From contig RDEW01000177.1 of assembly GCA_011109175.1 (NCBI GenBank), positions 1 to 20,094 on the forward strand: 20,094 nt of DNA, given 5' to 3'. Position numbers and translations under genes: made by a program. Positions 7,985-17,036 of the stretch are shown one piece after another. The stretch is from Dicyema japonicum (Eukaryota; Dicyemida; Rhombozoa; Dicyemidae). The notes beneath the pieces were generated by a model. That model saw only the letters and a program-made list of their open reading frames with translations, was not told where the DNA came from and searched no databases. The stretch's first letter is position 1. Each line of letters opens with the position of its first letter.

Positions 7985-9460
7985 CACAGTCTTTTTCCAT
8001 TTCCTCAATATTTATTGACATCACTTTGCTCATACTCTTTCTTGAATTTCTTCATAATTAGACCGAGAGTAAATATCCTTTACCCTTTCATTAAGTTTAT
8101 TATAACGCCGCGAAACGTCGACTTCGTTCCTATATGATACAATCATGCTCTCCAAAGTCTTCTTTATTACCAGCGATTCAACACGCGCATACGTTTATTC
8201 ATTTATATTCAAAGATCTGGCATACTTTCTAGAATGTGAAGTCACTAGGCCATCCCAAGTGAGTACAATCGGGACAATCTTGATCTCTGCGTGGTGTATC
8301 AACTCCAGCTCTTTGGAAAAAAAATCACTTCCACTGCTTTTCGCATTCCACCTGCTGTAGATTTTGGGAAGATGTTATTTCCACCTCGACCGAAATAATT
8401 TTGTTTATCCTTTTATCAAAAACGAACAGGTCTGGCTTGTTATGCTCAATAATTATGTCCGTTTTAATAAAGGTGTCAACTCTGATTTCAACCGAGTCAT
8501 TCAATCTGGTTTCAGAAAGAAGGCCAATCGCTTCCACATAATCCGCTAGCTTACCATTGACACACATTGTCATAAGTTTATAGAGTGACGACATGCATGT
8601 ACAGGGCGTAATAGGGCGTAAGTCCTTTGGAGATTGTGGCGCTTCGCAATTTGGAATCAAGTACGCAATTTCAGTAAAAAACCAGTTTCCAGGGACGCAC
8701 TCCTTTTAAAATCTTGAGCATTTCAGTATGAATAAATTCATGCAGCGAGGTAAATTTGGTTGTCCATGCGAAATTTCCTGTTCGATTCAAATTTCGATAT
8801 TTTTTTCTCCAACACTTTAATCTTATTTTGGATAAAAGGCATAATTCTGGTCCTTTCTCCGGATTGTTTTTTTCCTGTAACCAACTAGCTACAAAGCATG
8901 GCACTCCGTAGACTTCTCGTCAGTAGAAAGAGACTTCGTAAAAAACTTTTCAATAAAAACAGAATGTGATCTCCATGTTCAATTTTTTAGTCATATCCTC
9001 CATTCATTTTGAGGGCTCAAATTTCTTTGTAGTAAGAGTTTGATTGGCAGTTTGCCCAGCATAAATAATAGAGGTAATTTAATCCAAGCATTAATAACAC
9101 GATTCAGGCGTTCGAGAATATCCACATCAACTTTTACATGAGGATTTTTTTTCGTACGCGGTCTTGAAGAATAGTCAATTGACTGATTCGTCCGTAACTC
9201 CCCAATAAAAGTACGCTCACAACTAGCAAACAACTTTGCCTCAATAAATGTCGAAGACACATCAGGCTTAGAATCTGAGGTCCCCTTCGAATCATGTCCA
9301 TTTCTTGGTAATTGTTGACGTTTTTGGGCGTATATCAGTCTTCTAACTCAGCCATTGTTATTTCCTCTCCAAACTTAGATTTGAACCCTTCCAAGAGAAT
9401 AGTCCACCACCTCTGGGGACACAACCGAGTCTAGAGCGCGTGCTTTCAATTAATGAGGTA
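7985..9460 (-). pseudogene. LINE-B copy 1: internally deleted LINE with restriction-like endonuclease domain
   Basis: Minus-strand LINE read over several frames. From 5' to 3': an upstream domain with SCERTFIGELRTNQSIDYS (about 9180-9235); SLHEFIHTEMLKILKGVRPW (about 8680-8745); then IPNCEAPQSPKDLRPIT and CMSSLYKLM (about 8570-8655), the RT entry region; then an abrupt jump after LLSET (about 8520) to a C-terminal domain. That domain has NKPDLFVFD (PD at 8430-8435) and, 14 residues later, EVEIT, followed by E--K. This is the PD-(D/E)xK pattern of restriction-like endonucleases in R2/NeSL/R4-type LINEs. The tail reads IVPIVLTWDGLVTSHSRKYA, then VIKKTLESMIVSYRNEV. The RT catalytic core is deleted. 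Frameshifts and stops abound. The RLE assignment is inference from the motif. Confidence 0.8.
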
Positions 9461-9728
9461 GCCCATTGTTCTCGACAATCTGCTGTTGAGGAAGACCAGA
9501 AATTCGTGTTGTTTTGCTGAGGACGAATTTCAAAAGCATCTGCGTAGAAACATGTTGAACAAACTCGGCGGTCGTTCGATTTGGGTTTTTTTTACTCAAT
9601 ACGGCACTGAAGTCCGCATAATCCAATAAATTTAGATGGTTCTTATCAACAACAACCATTAACAGCAGAATTATTATTATTATTAAATATAATAAATTAA
9701 TATTAATTTGATATTTTATTAAATACAA
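9461..9728 (-). pseudogene. Possible N-terminal extension of LINE-B
   Basis: A minus-strand open frame reads DYADFSAVLSKKNPNRTTAE and then FVQHVSTQMLLKFVLSKT. It lies directly upstream of the recognisable LINE-B domains in the same orientation. 'L-PNRT-E' resembles N-terminal blocks of some LINE polyproteins. The first 24 residues are translated AT-rich microsatellite-like sequence (TTA/ATT runs near 9670-9720) and are probably not coding. There is no known-domain proof. Confidence 0.35.
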
Positions 9729-11368
9729 GTGACTGGAATTGACCGTTTTTGCAACTTAACCTTAAATTATGGTGCATCTTAATAACACTACTCCTACTGT
9801 CTAAAATTCCAAAATATTAAGACTGATGTTTGATACGTGTTTATCCTTCACGAAAAATGTTTGATGTGCGACAAATCGCAGAAAAGCTATTTGCTCTGCC
9901 CATGTAGGGAACGTCGTGTTGTCAAAGCAAAGAAAATTTATCAATAGAATACAGACAATTTCTTATAAAAACGTTGAATTATTCAGTTGTGAATTGGGCA
10001 CTTGTCTGTTTATTAAGAATATTTAAAACTCAAAAAATCCTAAAGTGTTCTTAAAAGAACTCCAATTGATCAACTCAACTGGAAGTCAAAAATACTCTCA
10101 ATTACTGATCAATTCCAGATGCAAGGACTACAATTCTTGAAAGCATTCAACAAACCGGACAACCTAGCCATTGCCATTTTTGACTTTTCTAAAAAGGGAA
10201 ATACCAACTCTTGGAGATAAATATAAACTACTGGATGTCGTCTAATACGATCCAAAAACTAGGATTAACATGTCTCTTTGTCGTCCCTCAATCGGGAATT
10301 TATGTATGTGAATCTTAATTTCTTTGTGACTCTCTGTGTTCACCTTTACCTGTGAAGACAAAAATTTACCTGTAAAGACCGGACATGAAAAGTCACCATT
10401 TTTATGTAACTTGATGACAACGGGAGAGATCACTTTTTTTCGTTTCCTGACCCGTCTTCTCTCTCCAAAAGGAATCAACCTTTTGCATTTTTTTGAACGT
10501 ACGTCCTCATTGCCGAAAAGATCGGTTTAAATAAATTCATAAAGGACAATCCACCCAAATCATTTGATGTTATATTCACAATTATCTTTACTGGACAGGT
10601 TTATTATCAAAAACCTACATCGAAGAGGCACGAACCTTCTAATTAGAAAGTGGCCGTAACTAATAAAATTAAAGAGTGGAAGTCTCATTTGAATTTCATT
10701 TAGAAATTCTTTTGAATAACTCTATTAGAAAAACCAGTGGCGTGTCATGCACTATCATTGATTGATTATAGTAAGCGAGAAAATAAAGATACAGTAAACC
10801 TAAGTTATTCGCTATTAAATAATTACTACATGTATTCCAAATTAAATATTGTATGACATCAAGGTAACAAAATTAATTAAATTAGAAGCTTGATTATGTC
10901 CTTCAAACACGCAGACTGAAGCCAACGATCCCTAAAGAGTTTAACTTTTCTGCAAGCAGGACAAGAAGATATGAAATCTAAAGTACCCAACAGTTGGAAG
11001 AGGATGAGCTACGATATTAATTAAAGAAACACTAAGGAAAAAATTAAAGGCGAATCCTATTAATAAAAAAATCCGTACGACTCCATATATACCCCCAAAC
11101 TCGAGTACTAACTCACTAAGCCTATCGTTTCTGTATTAAAGGAAACTACCAATAGGAATCTGAAAGTATTTAAAGCTCGGTCTGTTACCCAATCTTTATA
11201 TAAGGCACTCGAACTTCCACCCATAACTCCTGGAAACTTACTCGTCTCATAACTCCAAACTTTACTAAAACTTGATCTAATAATTATATTTTGTTTTCCA
11301 TTATTTTTCTGTAATTTTGAATGTTTATTCGAATTATTTTGTTGTGGTATGTTTTGGGAATTTTTCCT
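9729..11368. other. 1.6 kb without recognised gene
   Basis: Overlapping open frames at 10242-10478 (minus) and 10336-10530 (plus) are the longest here, and neither resembles a known family. The minus frame is Lys/Arg rich. Stretches near 9990-10240 and 10970-11230 have coding-like strings on the plus strand (for example ARSVTQSLYKALELPPITPG at about 11178-11238), but stops surround them. No repeat, TIR or RNA gene stands out. It could be old transposon sequence eroded past recognition, or plain intergenic DNA. Confidence 0.45.
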
Positions 11369-11412
11369 GGTTAAGTAGCTAAGTGGTAAAGGAACGCGAC
11401 TAATGAACTTTT
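11369..11412 (+). other. tRNA-like segment with A-box, possible SINE or tRNA pseudogene
   Basis: GGTTAAGTAGCTAAGTGGTA matches the start and D-arm of a eukaryotic tRNA, including the A-box pattern TRGYnnARnGG (TAGCTAAGTGG). It is followed by GCGCGACT-like anticodon-stem sequence (AACGCGACTAATGAAC). No B-box (GGTTCRANNC) is found in the next 60 bp, and the anticodon stem does not pair. It is therefore a degenerate tRNA-derived piece at best, such as the head of a SINE. Confidence 0.3.
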
Positions 11413-11468
11413 AGAAAACATTAATGGCTTATACCATCTGCTTTAAGAACCAGATTATAACAACTTTA

Positions 11469-11783
11469 TTCACATTTCATGTGAGTAACTTAGAAAATTT
11501 TTTACTTATGAACCGGATCGTCTATATAGGATTTACACTAACTGAATAGAAAAAAAAGAAGTCTCTCCCTTTTCGATGAATTATCATAAATTTTTTTTAT
11601 AAAATTGAATAATTTATTACGTAATTNTTCACATTTCATGTGAGTAACTTAGTAAATTTTTTACTTATGAACCGGATCGTCTATATAGGATTTACACTAA
11701 CTAATAGAAAAAAAGAAGTCTCTCCCTTTTCGATGAATTATCATAAATTTTTTTTATAAAATTGAATAATTTATTATGTAATT
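11469..11783. repeat. About 157-bp tandem duplication split exactly by an N
   Basis: Copy 1 is 11469-11626, the N is 11627, and copy 2 is 11628-11783. Both begin TTCACATTTCATGTGAGTAA. Differences are few: GAAA/GTAA near the start, a short A-run and GA indel, and ACGTAATT/ATGTAATT at the end. Because the N sits exactly at the junction, this is most simply two overlapping contig ends or haplotypes placed side by side. Confidence 0.9.
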
Positions 11784-11870
11784 CAGCTGAGGTAATTGAC
11801 TGCACAAATTGTCAAAATTAGACTTTAAAATGTTTTTATAATGTCGATTAAATGAGACCTTTTGACAGAC

Positions 11871-12130
11871 CGTTACCGGAAGAACAAAAATCCACTTTGT
11901 ATTAATTAAATAATGAATTTTTGCTTATTTTTTTAATTAATAAAATTACTTAATTAAATTAATTTATTATATACATTTTTGTCCTGCATAATCTTTGTGG
12001 CGTTACCGGAAGAACAAAAATCCACTTTGTATTAATTAAATAATGAATTTTTGCTTATTTTTTTAATTAATAAAATTACTTAATTAAATTAATTTATTAT
12101 ATACATTTTTGTCCTGCATAATCTTTGTGG
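11871..12130. repeat. Perfect 130-bp tandem duplication
   Basis: 11871-12000 and 12001-12130 appear identical over the whole 130 bp, starting CGTTACCGGAAGAACAAAAA and ending ATCTTTGTGG. There is no N at the junction. The unit is AT-rich with no coding capacity. Identity indicates a very recent duplication or an assembly artefact. Confidence 0.95.
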
Positions 12131-12424
12131 GTTTTTGAAATTTTTTAGTTATTTTCTTTGTATTAATTAGTCACAAAAACTACCAGTATTAATTTATTAG
12201 GTTAAATTCTAGGTTGGTTCATCAGAAGCTCCAACTTAAGCTACACACACAAGCTTCAAGGCTCAGAGGTACAGAAATGTGAAAGAATATGTAAAACCAT
12301 ATTTTTATATGAGAGCCCGAATCGCTCCATACTTTAAACAGTTGGCCTGGACAGAGGAGATAGAAAACGGCCGGGCGGATTTACAATCTTGCCATTCGAG
12401 GAGGGGAAGCTATTGAGATGCCAC
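12131..12424. other. Sequence without recognised gene
   Basis: This is probably the 3' flank or 3' untranslated part of LINE-C on the minus strand. GTTGGCCTGGACAGAGGAGA at 12341-12360 has a near match at 14102-14122, at the other end of the LINE-C remnant. Confidence 0.4.
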
Positions 12425-12450
12425 TTTCATCGACCACTACTCTCTACTCT

Positions 12451-12788
12451 CGGGTTCATTCTTAATACATGCCCAAATAGCCTCCACCGGGCATCTAGCG
12501 CATCCTTGCTGATGTACGAACACATACACTTGTTATAAATACCAGTGGTTGATAATTTACGTGGCCACTCTATTCCTAGTAAGTTTCTTANAAAGGGTTT
12601 GTCGCATCTGTCAAAGTAATCTTCCATCGCTTTGTTAGCGGGTGCGTCCGGGTTCATTCTTTATACATGCTCAAATAGCCTCCACCGGGCATCTAGCGCA
12701 TCCTTGCTGATGTACGAACACATACACTTGTTATAAATACCAGTGGTTGATAATTTACGTGGCCACTCTATTCCTAGTAAGTTTCTTA
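12451..12788. repeat. 140-bp direct duplication of LINE-C sequence around an N
   Basis: 12451-12590 and 12649-12788 are near identical, with two differences noted close to the left ends (CTTAATACATGCCC / CTTTATACATGCTC). The period is 198 bp. The N at 12591 immediately follows the left copy, and 57 bp of further LINE-C sequence lie between the N and the right copy. This suggests two overlapping contig ends or two LINE-C copies joined at a gap. Confidence 0.9.
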
Positions 12789-12821
12789 GTTGCATTCTAT
12801 GGATCGAATCCAGTTTCGATA

Positions 12822-13831
12822 CAGTCCGACCTCGTTTCGGGGGACACCTTGGCGGTGGGGCACCCCCGCATTTCGGGGGATTTTTCATTTGGAGTCGATT
12901 TTCCAGCATTAATTTCCAAATTTGAAAATTTTCTGGAGCCCCAAACCGTGAAACCAACATCAAAAAGACATAAATTATTTGATCACAAAGTATTTGAAAT
13001 ATTCCAGAAACTCAGCGAACCTAATTTTCCAATATCAGTGCCAATCATTAAAAAAATAGGCTTGGGAAATATAATAAACCTCGCTGTTTTAAAAATTTCG
13101 ATGTTAAAAATTTTGTGTTTTATATTCAGCTTCCAAAAGTTTCATGGATGACTGGGAACATTTTTAAAAGCTGGTTATGCAAGCTAAATGAGAAATAGAA
13201 TACTCAACAAAGAAAAATATTATTATTACTTGATAATGCAGGATGTCATAAAACTATTGAATGCTCCTATATCTAATTCTTTTTTTGCCTAAAAATAGGA
13301 TACCTTATACACAGCAATTAGATATGGGGATAATAAAAATATTCGAAAACTATAACTCAATTTTTTTATTCTAATTTTTATGGCTTCAGGGAAAGTTTTC
13401 TTAAAGAACGTCTTTTAAAACTTAACCTTCTTCAGGTTGTAATGCTGGTTTCAAAAAGTTAGAATGAAGTAACAGAATTTTCAATCACAGATTGTTGGAA
13501 ACAAATTGAAAAAAATTTTGAATACTTTAGAACAGAACATTTGGAAACTTTGATAACTTTAGAACAGAACATTTCCTGCATAGCACCAAAGTCATTAAAA
13601 AAATTCTAGGAATTCCGAATGACAGTAATGAGAAACATCCGAAATGGTTACACAATTGGAAAAAAAATAACCGATTACTTCGTTAAAGAGCGACTTGATA
13701 GATATTATTAATCATAAAATAAAATCTCTTACCTTTTTTACATTTATTGTTTAAAATAAAAGATTTTAGAATGGAAAAAAATAATAACCCATATTTTCGA
13801 AACACAAAGTGCCCAAACCGGGGATACACTG
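12822..13831 (+). mobile_element. Internally deleted pogo/Tigger-like DNA transposon with TA duplication
   Basis: The left end is CAGTCCGACCTCGTTTCGGG and the right end, reversed, is CAGTGTATCCCCGGTTTGGG. They are flanked by TA at 12820-12821 and TA at 13832-13833, the target duplication expected of the Tc1/mariner/pogo superfamily. Plus-strand remains of transposase are inside. A CENP-B-type helix-turn-helix (KVFEIFQKLSEPNFPISVP, then FQKFHG) is at about 12980-13150. It is followed directly by the second half of the DDE domain: SWMTGNIFKSWL, LLLDNAGCHKTIE (Asp at 13232-13234), and QLDMGIIKIFENY (Asp at 13321-13323). The block with the first catalytic Asp is deleted. Frameshifts are present. 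The element sits inside LINE-C and so is the younger insertion. Confidence 0.9.
13524..13574 (+). repeat. Short 32-bp tandem duplication inside the pogo element
   Basis: ACTTTAGAACAGAACATTT occurs at 13524-13542 and 13556-13574, 32 bp apart. The period is not a multiple of three, so it breaks the transposase C-terminal frame. Confidence 0.8.
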
Positions 13832-14122
13832 TAGTTCGTTAAAGGAACTTCCCCAGGTCCCAGCGTTGTACAGTAGGATCGGTTTCACAAAGGCGTTGTA
13901 AAGCCTTATCTCATGTCAATTCAAAGTCTTTTGGCTCCTAACCTTCCTTCCCTCAGTTTAGCCATTGCCGCATTTTCCAGTGTTTTCCTCCTTAGCTTCT
14001 CCCAGTAGAGAGCCTATCTTATTAGAACATCTCCATTATTCATGAGTAACATCGTCTTCTATTTTGATTTCAGTAATTTCAGTTTTGTTTACATTGCACC
14101 GATTGGCTTGGACAGAAGAGAT

Positions 14123-14399
14123 GCATAAACGAGGGGCGATTAATTCTCAGAAGCGATTTTGGAAATACAGATTTTTTTCTAGTTGATTTCCTTCAACAAA
14201 ATCAACAAAATATGATAATTTTTTAGTTAGAAATTAATTATTTAAATAATAATTGTTTTAAATATTTTAAATAATAATGCGCCCAACTTTATAGTGAGAT
14301 CTGATAAAAAAAATAAGTGCTCCGACTTTATTAAAGCGGATAAATTTTCCACACATTGTAAGCACTCTGCTGATTTTACAGCTTGCAGTAGCAATTAAA
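14123..14399. other. AT-rich sequence, nothing firmly recognised
   Basis: The minus-strand frame 14267-14503 is open but looks like translated non-coding sequence. The right part may be the interior of a hAT-like element ending at 14463. Confidence 0.4.
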
Positions 14400-14463
14400 T
14401 CGGGCGCATTTATTTCTGTTGAGGTGCACATGCGGCCCGCAGATCGCATGTTTGACACCTCTG
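14400..14463 (-). mobile_element. Possible hAT-like terminus
   Basis: Read on the minus strand, the end begins CAGAGGTGTCAAACATGCG and continues GCGGGCCGCATGTGCACCTC. Termini of the form CAG-GGTGTCAAACATGCGGCCCGC are widespread in non-autonomous hAT-like repeats of animals. I do not find the partner end or an 8-bp target duplication, so the element's extent is unknown and it may be a solo end. Confidence 0.45.
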
Positions 14464-15039
14464 ATTTATATCGATGAAAACCCTGATCTCTTCTCTCGGA
14501 CAATTATTCAGTTGTGCGTTACTAAAATACTCAAACCTTTACTAATTTTCTTCATTCTACGAGAAGAGGTTTATTAAGTTTATAAAGAATGAACTAATAT
14601 GCATCTTTGATTATTGAGGATGCATTACATCTCACCTAAATACCTTTAGTTTTTGTTATTCGCATTATTCAAAATATTGTGATTTATAAATTAACGAAGA
14701 ACATAACTATCGTGGAAGTGCTCATTGCTAACCATGAATGGAAAAACAATGGAATTGATAATATACAAAAAAAACGATTTTTTCGTAAACAAATAACCTA
14801 CATCAAACAAAGTAGATCAAGAGCATGTTTGGCAGCCGAGAAACACAAGAATCAAAAAGAGCAAAATACTCTGGCCTATCCGACAATATTATCTTCTATC
14901 CCTTCTCAGGTAAACGTACGGTTCAATTTTGTCCTCAACGATCGAATTACTGATTTCGACATCAACTACCAAAAACATAATGACTATTTGAAATAATCTT
15001 AATCGTAGACCTGAAAAGGAATATTTACTCAGTTATGGC
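14464..15039. other. Region with one open frame of unknown nature
   Basis: A plus-strand frame (14679-14996, 105 codons, without an ATG at its first position) has a mixed composition and includes IANHEWKNNGIDNIQKKRFF and SRACLAAEKHKNQKEQN. I recognise no family. It lies just upstream of a LINE-B fragment in the same orientation, so it may be eroded transposon sequence. Confidence 0.3.
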
Positions 15040-15302
15040 GTTTCCGTATAGTCCTTAATGAACAATTAAGTCAATTGGAGGTCCATGTTATTCCGTGCGT
15101 CATGACATGGAATTATATCGGGACAAAAATTAAACCCGTAGTATTTGAGGCTGTTGGAAGTAAATTATATACACTAATAACTGTTGTCAGGAGAATTCTT
15201 GATATCATGTATATAACGCACGTTACTATGCAAAATACAATGCAAGTGGATAATGGTAAAAAGTTGAAGAATCTCTTTAGTGACGGAAAAAGATACACGT
15301 GA
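15040..15302 (+). pseudogene. LINE-B fragment 2: C-terminal tail
   Basis: The plus strand reads QLSQLEVHVIPCVMTWNYIG and then TKIKPVVFEAVG. This aligns with EIKIVPIVLTWDGLVTSHSR in LINE-B copy 1, a conserved block just after the restriction-like endonuclease. A second piece, VVRRILDIMYI (about 15190-15222), corresponds in position to VIKKTLESMIV of copy 1. The endonuclease itself is not recognisable upstream. The final ORF stops at 15300-15302. The similarity is clear only over about 20 residues, hence moderate confidence. Confidence 0.55.
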
Positions 15303-15720
15303 AAACAAATTTAATTAGTTGAATAGTTAAATCTTATATTAAGAGTTTGACCTAGAAGTAATTAACAATTTTAATATTTTTGAGATAATTTCTGATCCGG
15401 ATAAAATATGGTAAAGTGATAAATTTTAAAACACAAAGCTATGTATAAGAAAATTTTCGAATACTACAATGAGACTGTATTATTTCTTGCGGGAACTCGG
15501 AGGAATGCTTGCCAGAAAGAAAAGGGATCAACGAGAAGGGTTATGGCTGAGACTAAAGATTGGAATTGTCATACTCTAAGGAAACTCGTTCTCGATCCCG
15601 TGTTTCTAATATAATGTATGTTTCCTGGGGATTAACATTGATTTCCATTAATAGAGGTATGTTTATTCTAAGTTCGAATATTTTAACAGCGGTTATTATA
15701 ACTGCAGTGAAATAATTGTA
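15303..15720. other. Sequence without recognised gene
   Basis: No motif in either strand. The region ends with TA at 15719-15720, immediately before a pogo-type terminal repeat. Confidence 0.45.
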
Positions 15721-15989
15721 CAGTACGACCTCGGTTTGGGGCACCATTGAAAATGAATTAAAACAAGTCATTGAATAAATAACTACCAGTCAGCCGGTTG
15801 GCCTGGACTGTTCATCCGGGTACCATGAACCTAGCTCCAGACTCCATGGACTCTGTGTTTACAGGTTACGACCTAACAAGTATAAACTGAGAACACTACA
15901 GGAGGTACATATCAAGAAACCTTAAACACTGGAAGATTAAAGATTATTCCCGAAGTGATATCGACATCATAGACAATGAACTCTCTATC

Positions 15990-16275
15990 AATATGGAGAC
16001 ATACTTAATGCTTTACGCAAGAAGGAGATGGTCTTTACAAAGTTTACAATCCAACGGAGTATTCCTGAGCAGTCCAATACATGAAATAAAAATTCATGGT
16101 CAACAGAATCAAAGGCCTTCTTCACATCCACCCAAGCAGAATAAAGGGCGTTTCCATACTCCTTATTTAAGAATTGATTAATAAGGGCCTGTTCCTTAGC
16201 GCCCTGACAATGTTTCCTCGTTCCCAGCTGATTGTCAGATAATACAGTTTCCGAACATCAGAGAAATAAAATTGG
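15990..16275 (-). pseudogene. LINE-B fragment 3: reverse transcriptase motif A region
   Basis: Read on the minus strand, the sequence gives LSDNQLGTRKHCQGAKEQAL, then INQFLNKEYGNALYSAWVDV, KKAFDSVDHEFL, and ILRWIVNFVKTI. WVDVKKAFDSVDH is RT motif A with its catalytic Asp. 'SDNQLGTR--C-G-KEQAL' is the block that normally precedes it. This is exactly the part deleted from LINE-B copy 1, which stops at GLLSET. It is truncated after about 90 codons. It lies inside pogo element 3 and interrupts that transposase just after SGEKNSS. Confidence 0.85.
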
Positions 16276-16299
16276 ATACAGAAGAAAAGCCAGACGAAT

Positions 16300-16767
16300 T
16301 CTTTTCTCCACTTATAGTTTTGAATAGCAACTCGTGCTTTTTCTTGAACCGGTCGAGCCATCCATTTGATGCCTTAAATGATTCATAATTTAATTTTGTA
16401 GAAATTTTTTTTGCAATGAGTTTTAATATGGTTGCAGAAATTGGAAGAAATTCATCTCTCAAACGTAGAAAAGTTTCAATAACTAATCTATCTATTGTAG
16501 ACAATTTATCTTGTGTAGAAGATTGATTATTTGGATCGCATGATTCCTTGTTTCGATCGCATTCAGTTAATCACACGTCAAAATAATAAACCAAATTTTG
16601 TTTAATGCGAGAAATAGTACCTGTAATAAACAATTATTTAAAAAGATACCTTTGCTCGTTTTATACTTTTTAGCGATATCTCTTTCTGAAAATTGACCAT
16701 GTTTTATATCTTTAGCAATTTTAATTTTTGTTTCATAATTAATCTTTGAATTCTTTTTACGAACCAT
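16300..16767 (-). pseudogene. Pogo/Tigger-like transposase, N-terminal DNA-binding region
   Basis: The minus strand begins MVRKKNSKINYETKIKIAKD with SERDIAKKYKTSKG, a psq/CENP-B type helix-turn-helix (16650-16767). The frame is then disrupted for about 150 bp. It resumes with DRLVIETFLRLRDEFLPISA, KLIAKKISTKLNYESFKASN, GWLDRFKKKHELLFKTISGE. FKASNGWLDRFKKKH is the diagnostic CENP-B helix-turn-helix motif of pogo/Tigger transposases, and SGEK is the linker to the DDE domain. The DDE domain is missing because LINE-B sequence follows. An intact protein of this type would be about 450-550 residues. The initiator ATG at 16765-16767 fits the HTH start. Confidence 0.85.
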
Positions 16768-16800
16768 ACAAGAATCAAAATAAACACGTGAAATAATAGT

Positions 16801-17036
16801 ACTATTTAATAATTAATAAATAAAATAACATTTTGTAATTAAATAAATTAAATATGTGCCCCAAACCGGGGTCATCAAAAATAAATAATATAATGAAAAT
16901 TTACTGTTTTCAAAAACTACTATTTAATAATTAATAAATAAAATAACATTTTGTAATTAAATAAATTAAATATGTGCCCCAAACTGGCGTCATCAAAAAT
17001 AAATAATATAATGAAAATTGACTGTTTTCAAAAACT
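16801..17036. repeat. 118-bp tandem duplication in the pogo element end
   Basis: 16801-16918 and 16919-17036 align without gaps, with three mismatches (ACCGGGGTC/ACTGGCGTC counts two, AATTTACTG/AATTGACTG one). Both copies start ACTATTTAATAATTAATAAA. Each copy contains GTGCCCCAAAC, resembling the inner part of the pogo terminal repeat, and a third CCCCAAAAACCGAGG follows at 17038. The duplication therefore multiplies terminal-repeat-like motifs. Confidence 0.95.

Larger units (their letters stand above)
12425..14122 (-). pseudogene. LINE-C copy 2: RT thumb and C-terminus, split by a pogo element and a duplication
   Basis: On the minus strand the upstream part (14122-13834) reads SVQANRCNVNKTEITEIKIE, KIGSLLGEA, and RLYNAFVKPILLYNAGTWG. 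Frame is then interrupted at a TA by the pogo element at 12822-13831. It resumes with KLDSIHRMQLRNLLGIEWP, RKLSTTGIYNKCMC, and DALDARWRLFEHV (12821-12660), then RMNPDAPANKAMEDYF. These are typical blocks of the post-RT region of APE-type LINEs. A second partial copy, from RNLLGIEWP to HVLRMNP, lies at 12590-12440, separated by an N at 12591, and then diverges. The upstream part contains stops (for example after VTHE). No endonuclease is present in this copy. Confidence 0.85.

Noticed and set aside
9660-9728. Hydrophobic N-terminus of the 9450-9728 frame as a signal peptide
   Set aside because: It is translation of ATT/TTA-rich low-complexity sequence.
10242-10530. Overlapping open frames on both strands as genes
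   Set aside because: Neither shows a motif or a start context, and frames of this length are expected in AT-rich DNA with local GC patches.
10735-10760. CAGTGGCGTG as a transposon end
   Set aside because: Only a short similarity to a common terminus type, with no partner end and no target duplication seen.
12743-13151. 134-codon plus-strand frame as one protein
   Set aside because: It spans antisense LINE-C, the pogo terminal repeat and the pogo helix-turn-helix. Only the part after about 12960 is transposase.
15850-16000. Plus-strand string KIKDYSRSDIDIIDNELSIN as a separate gene piece
   Set aside because: It looks protein-like, but it is antisense to or adjoining LINE-B RT sequence, has stops nearby, and fits no block I can name with confidence.
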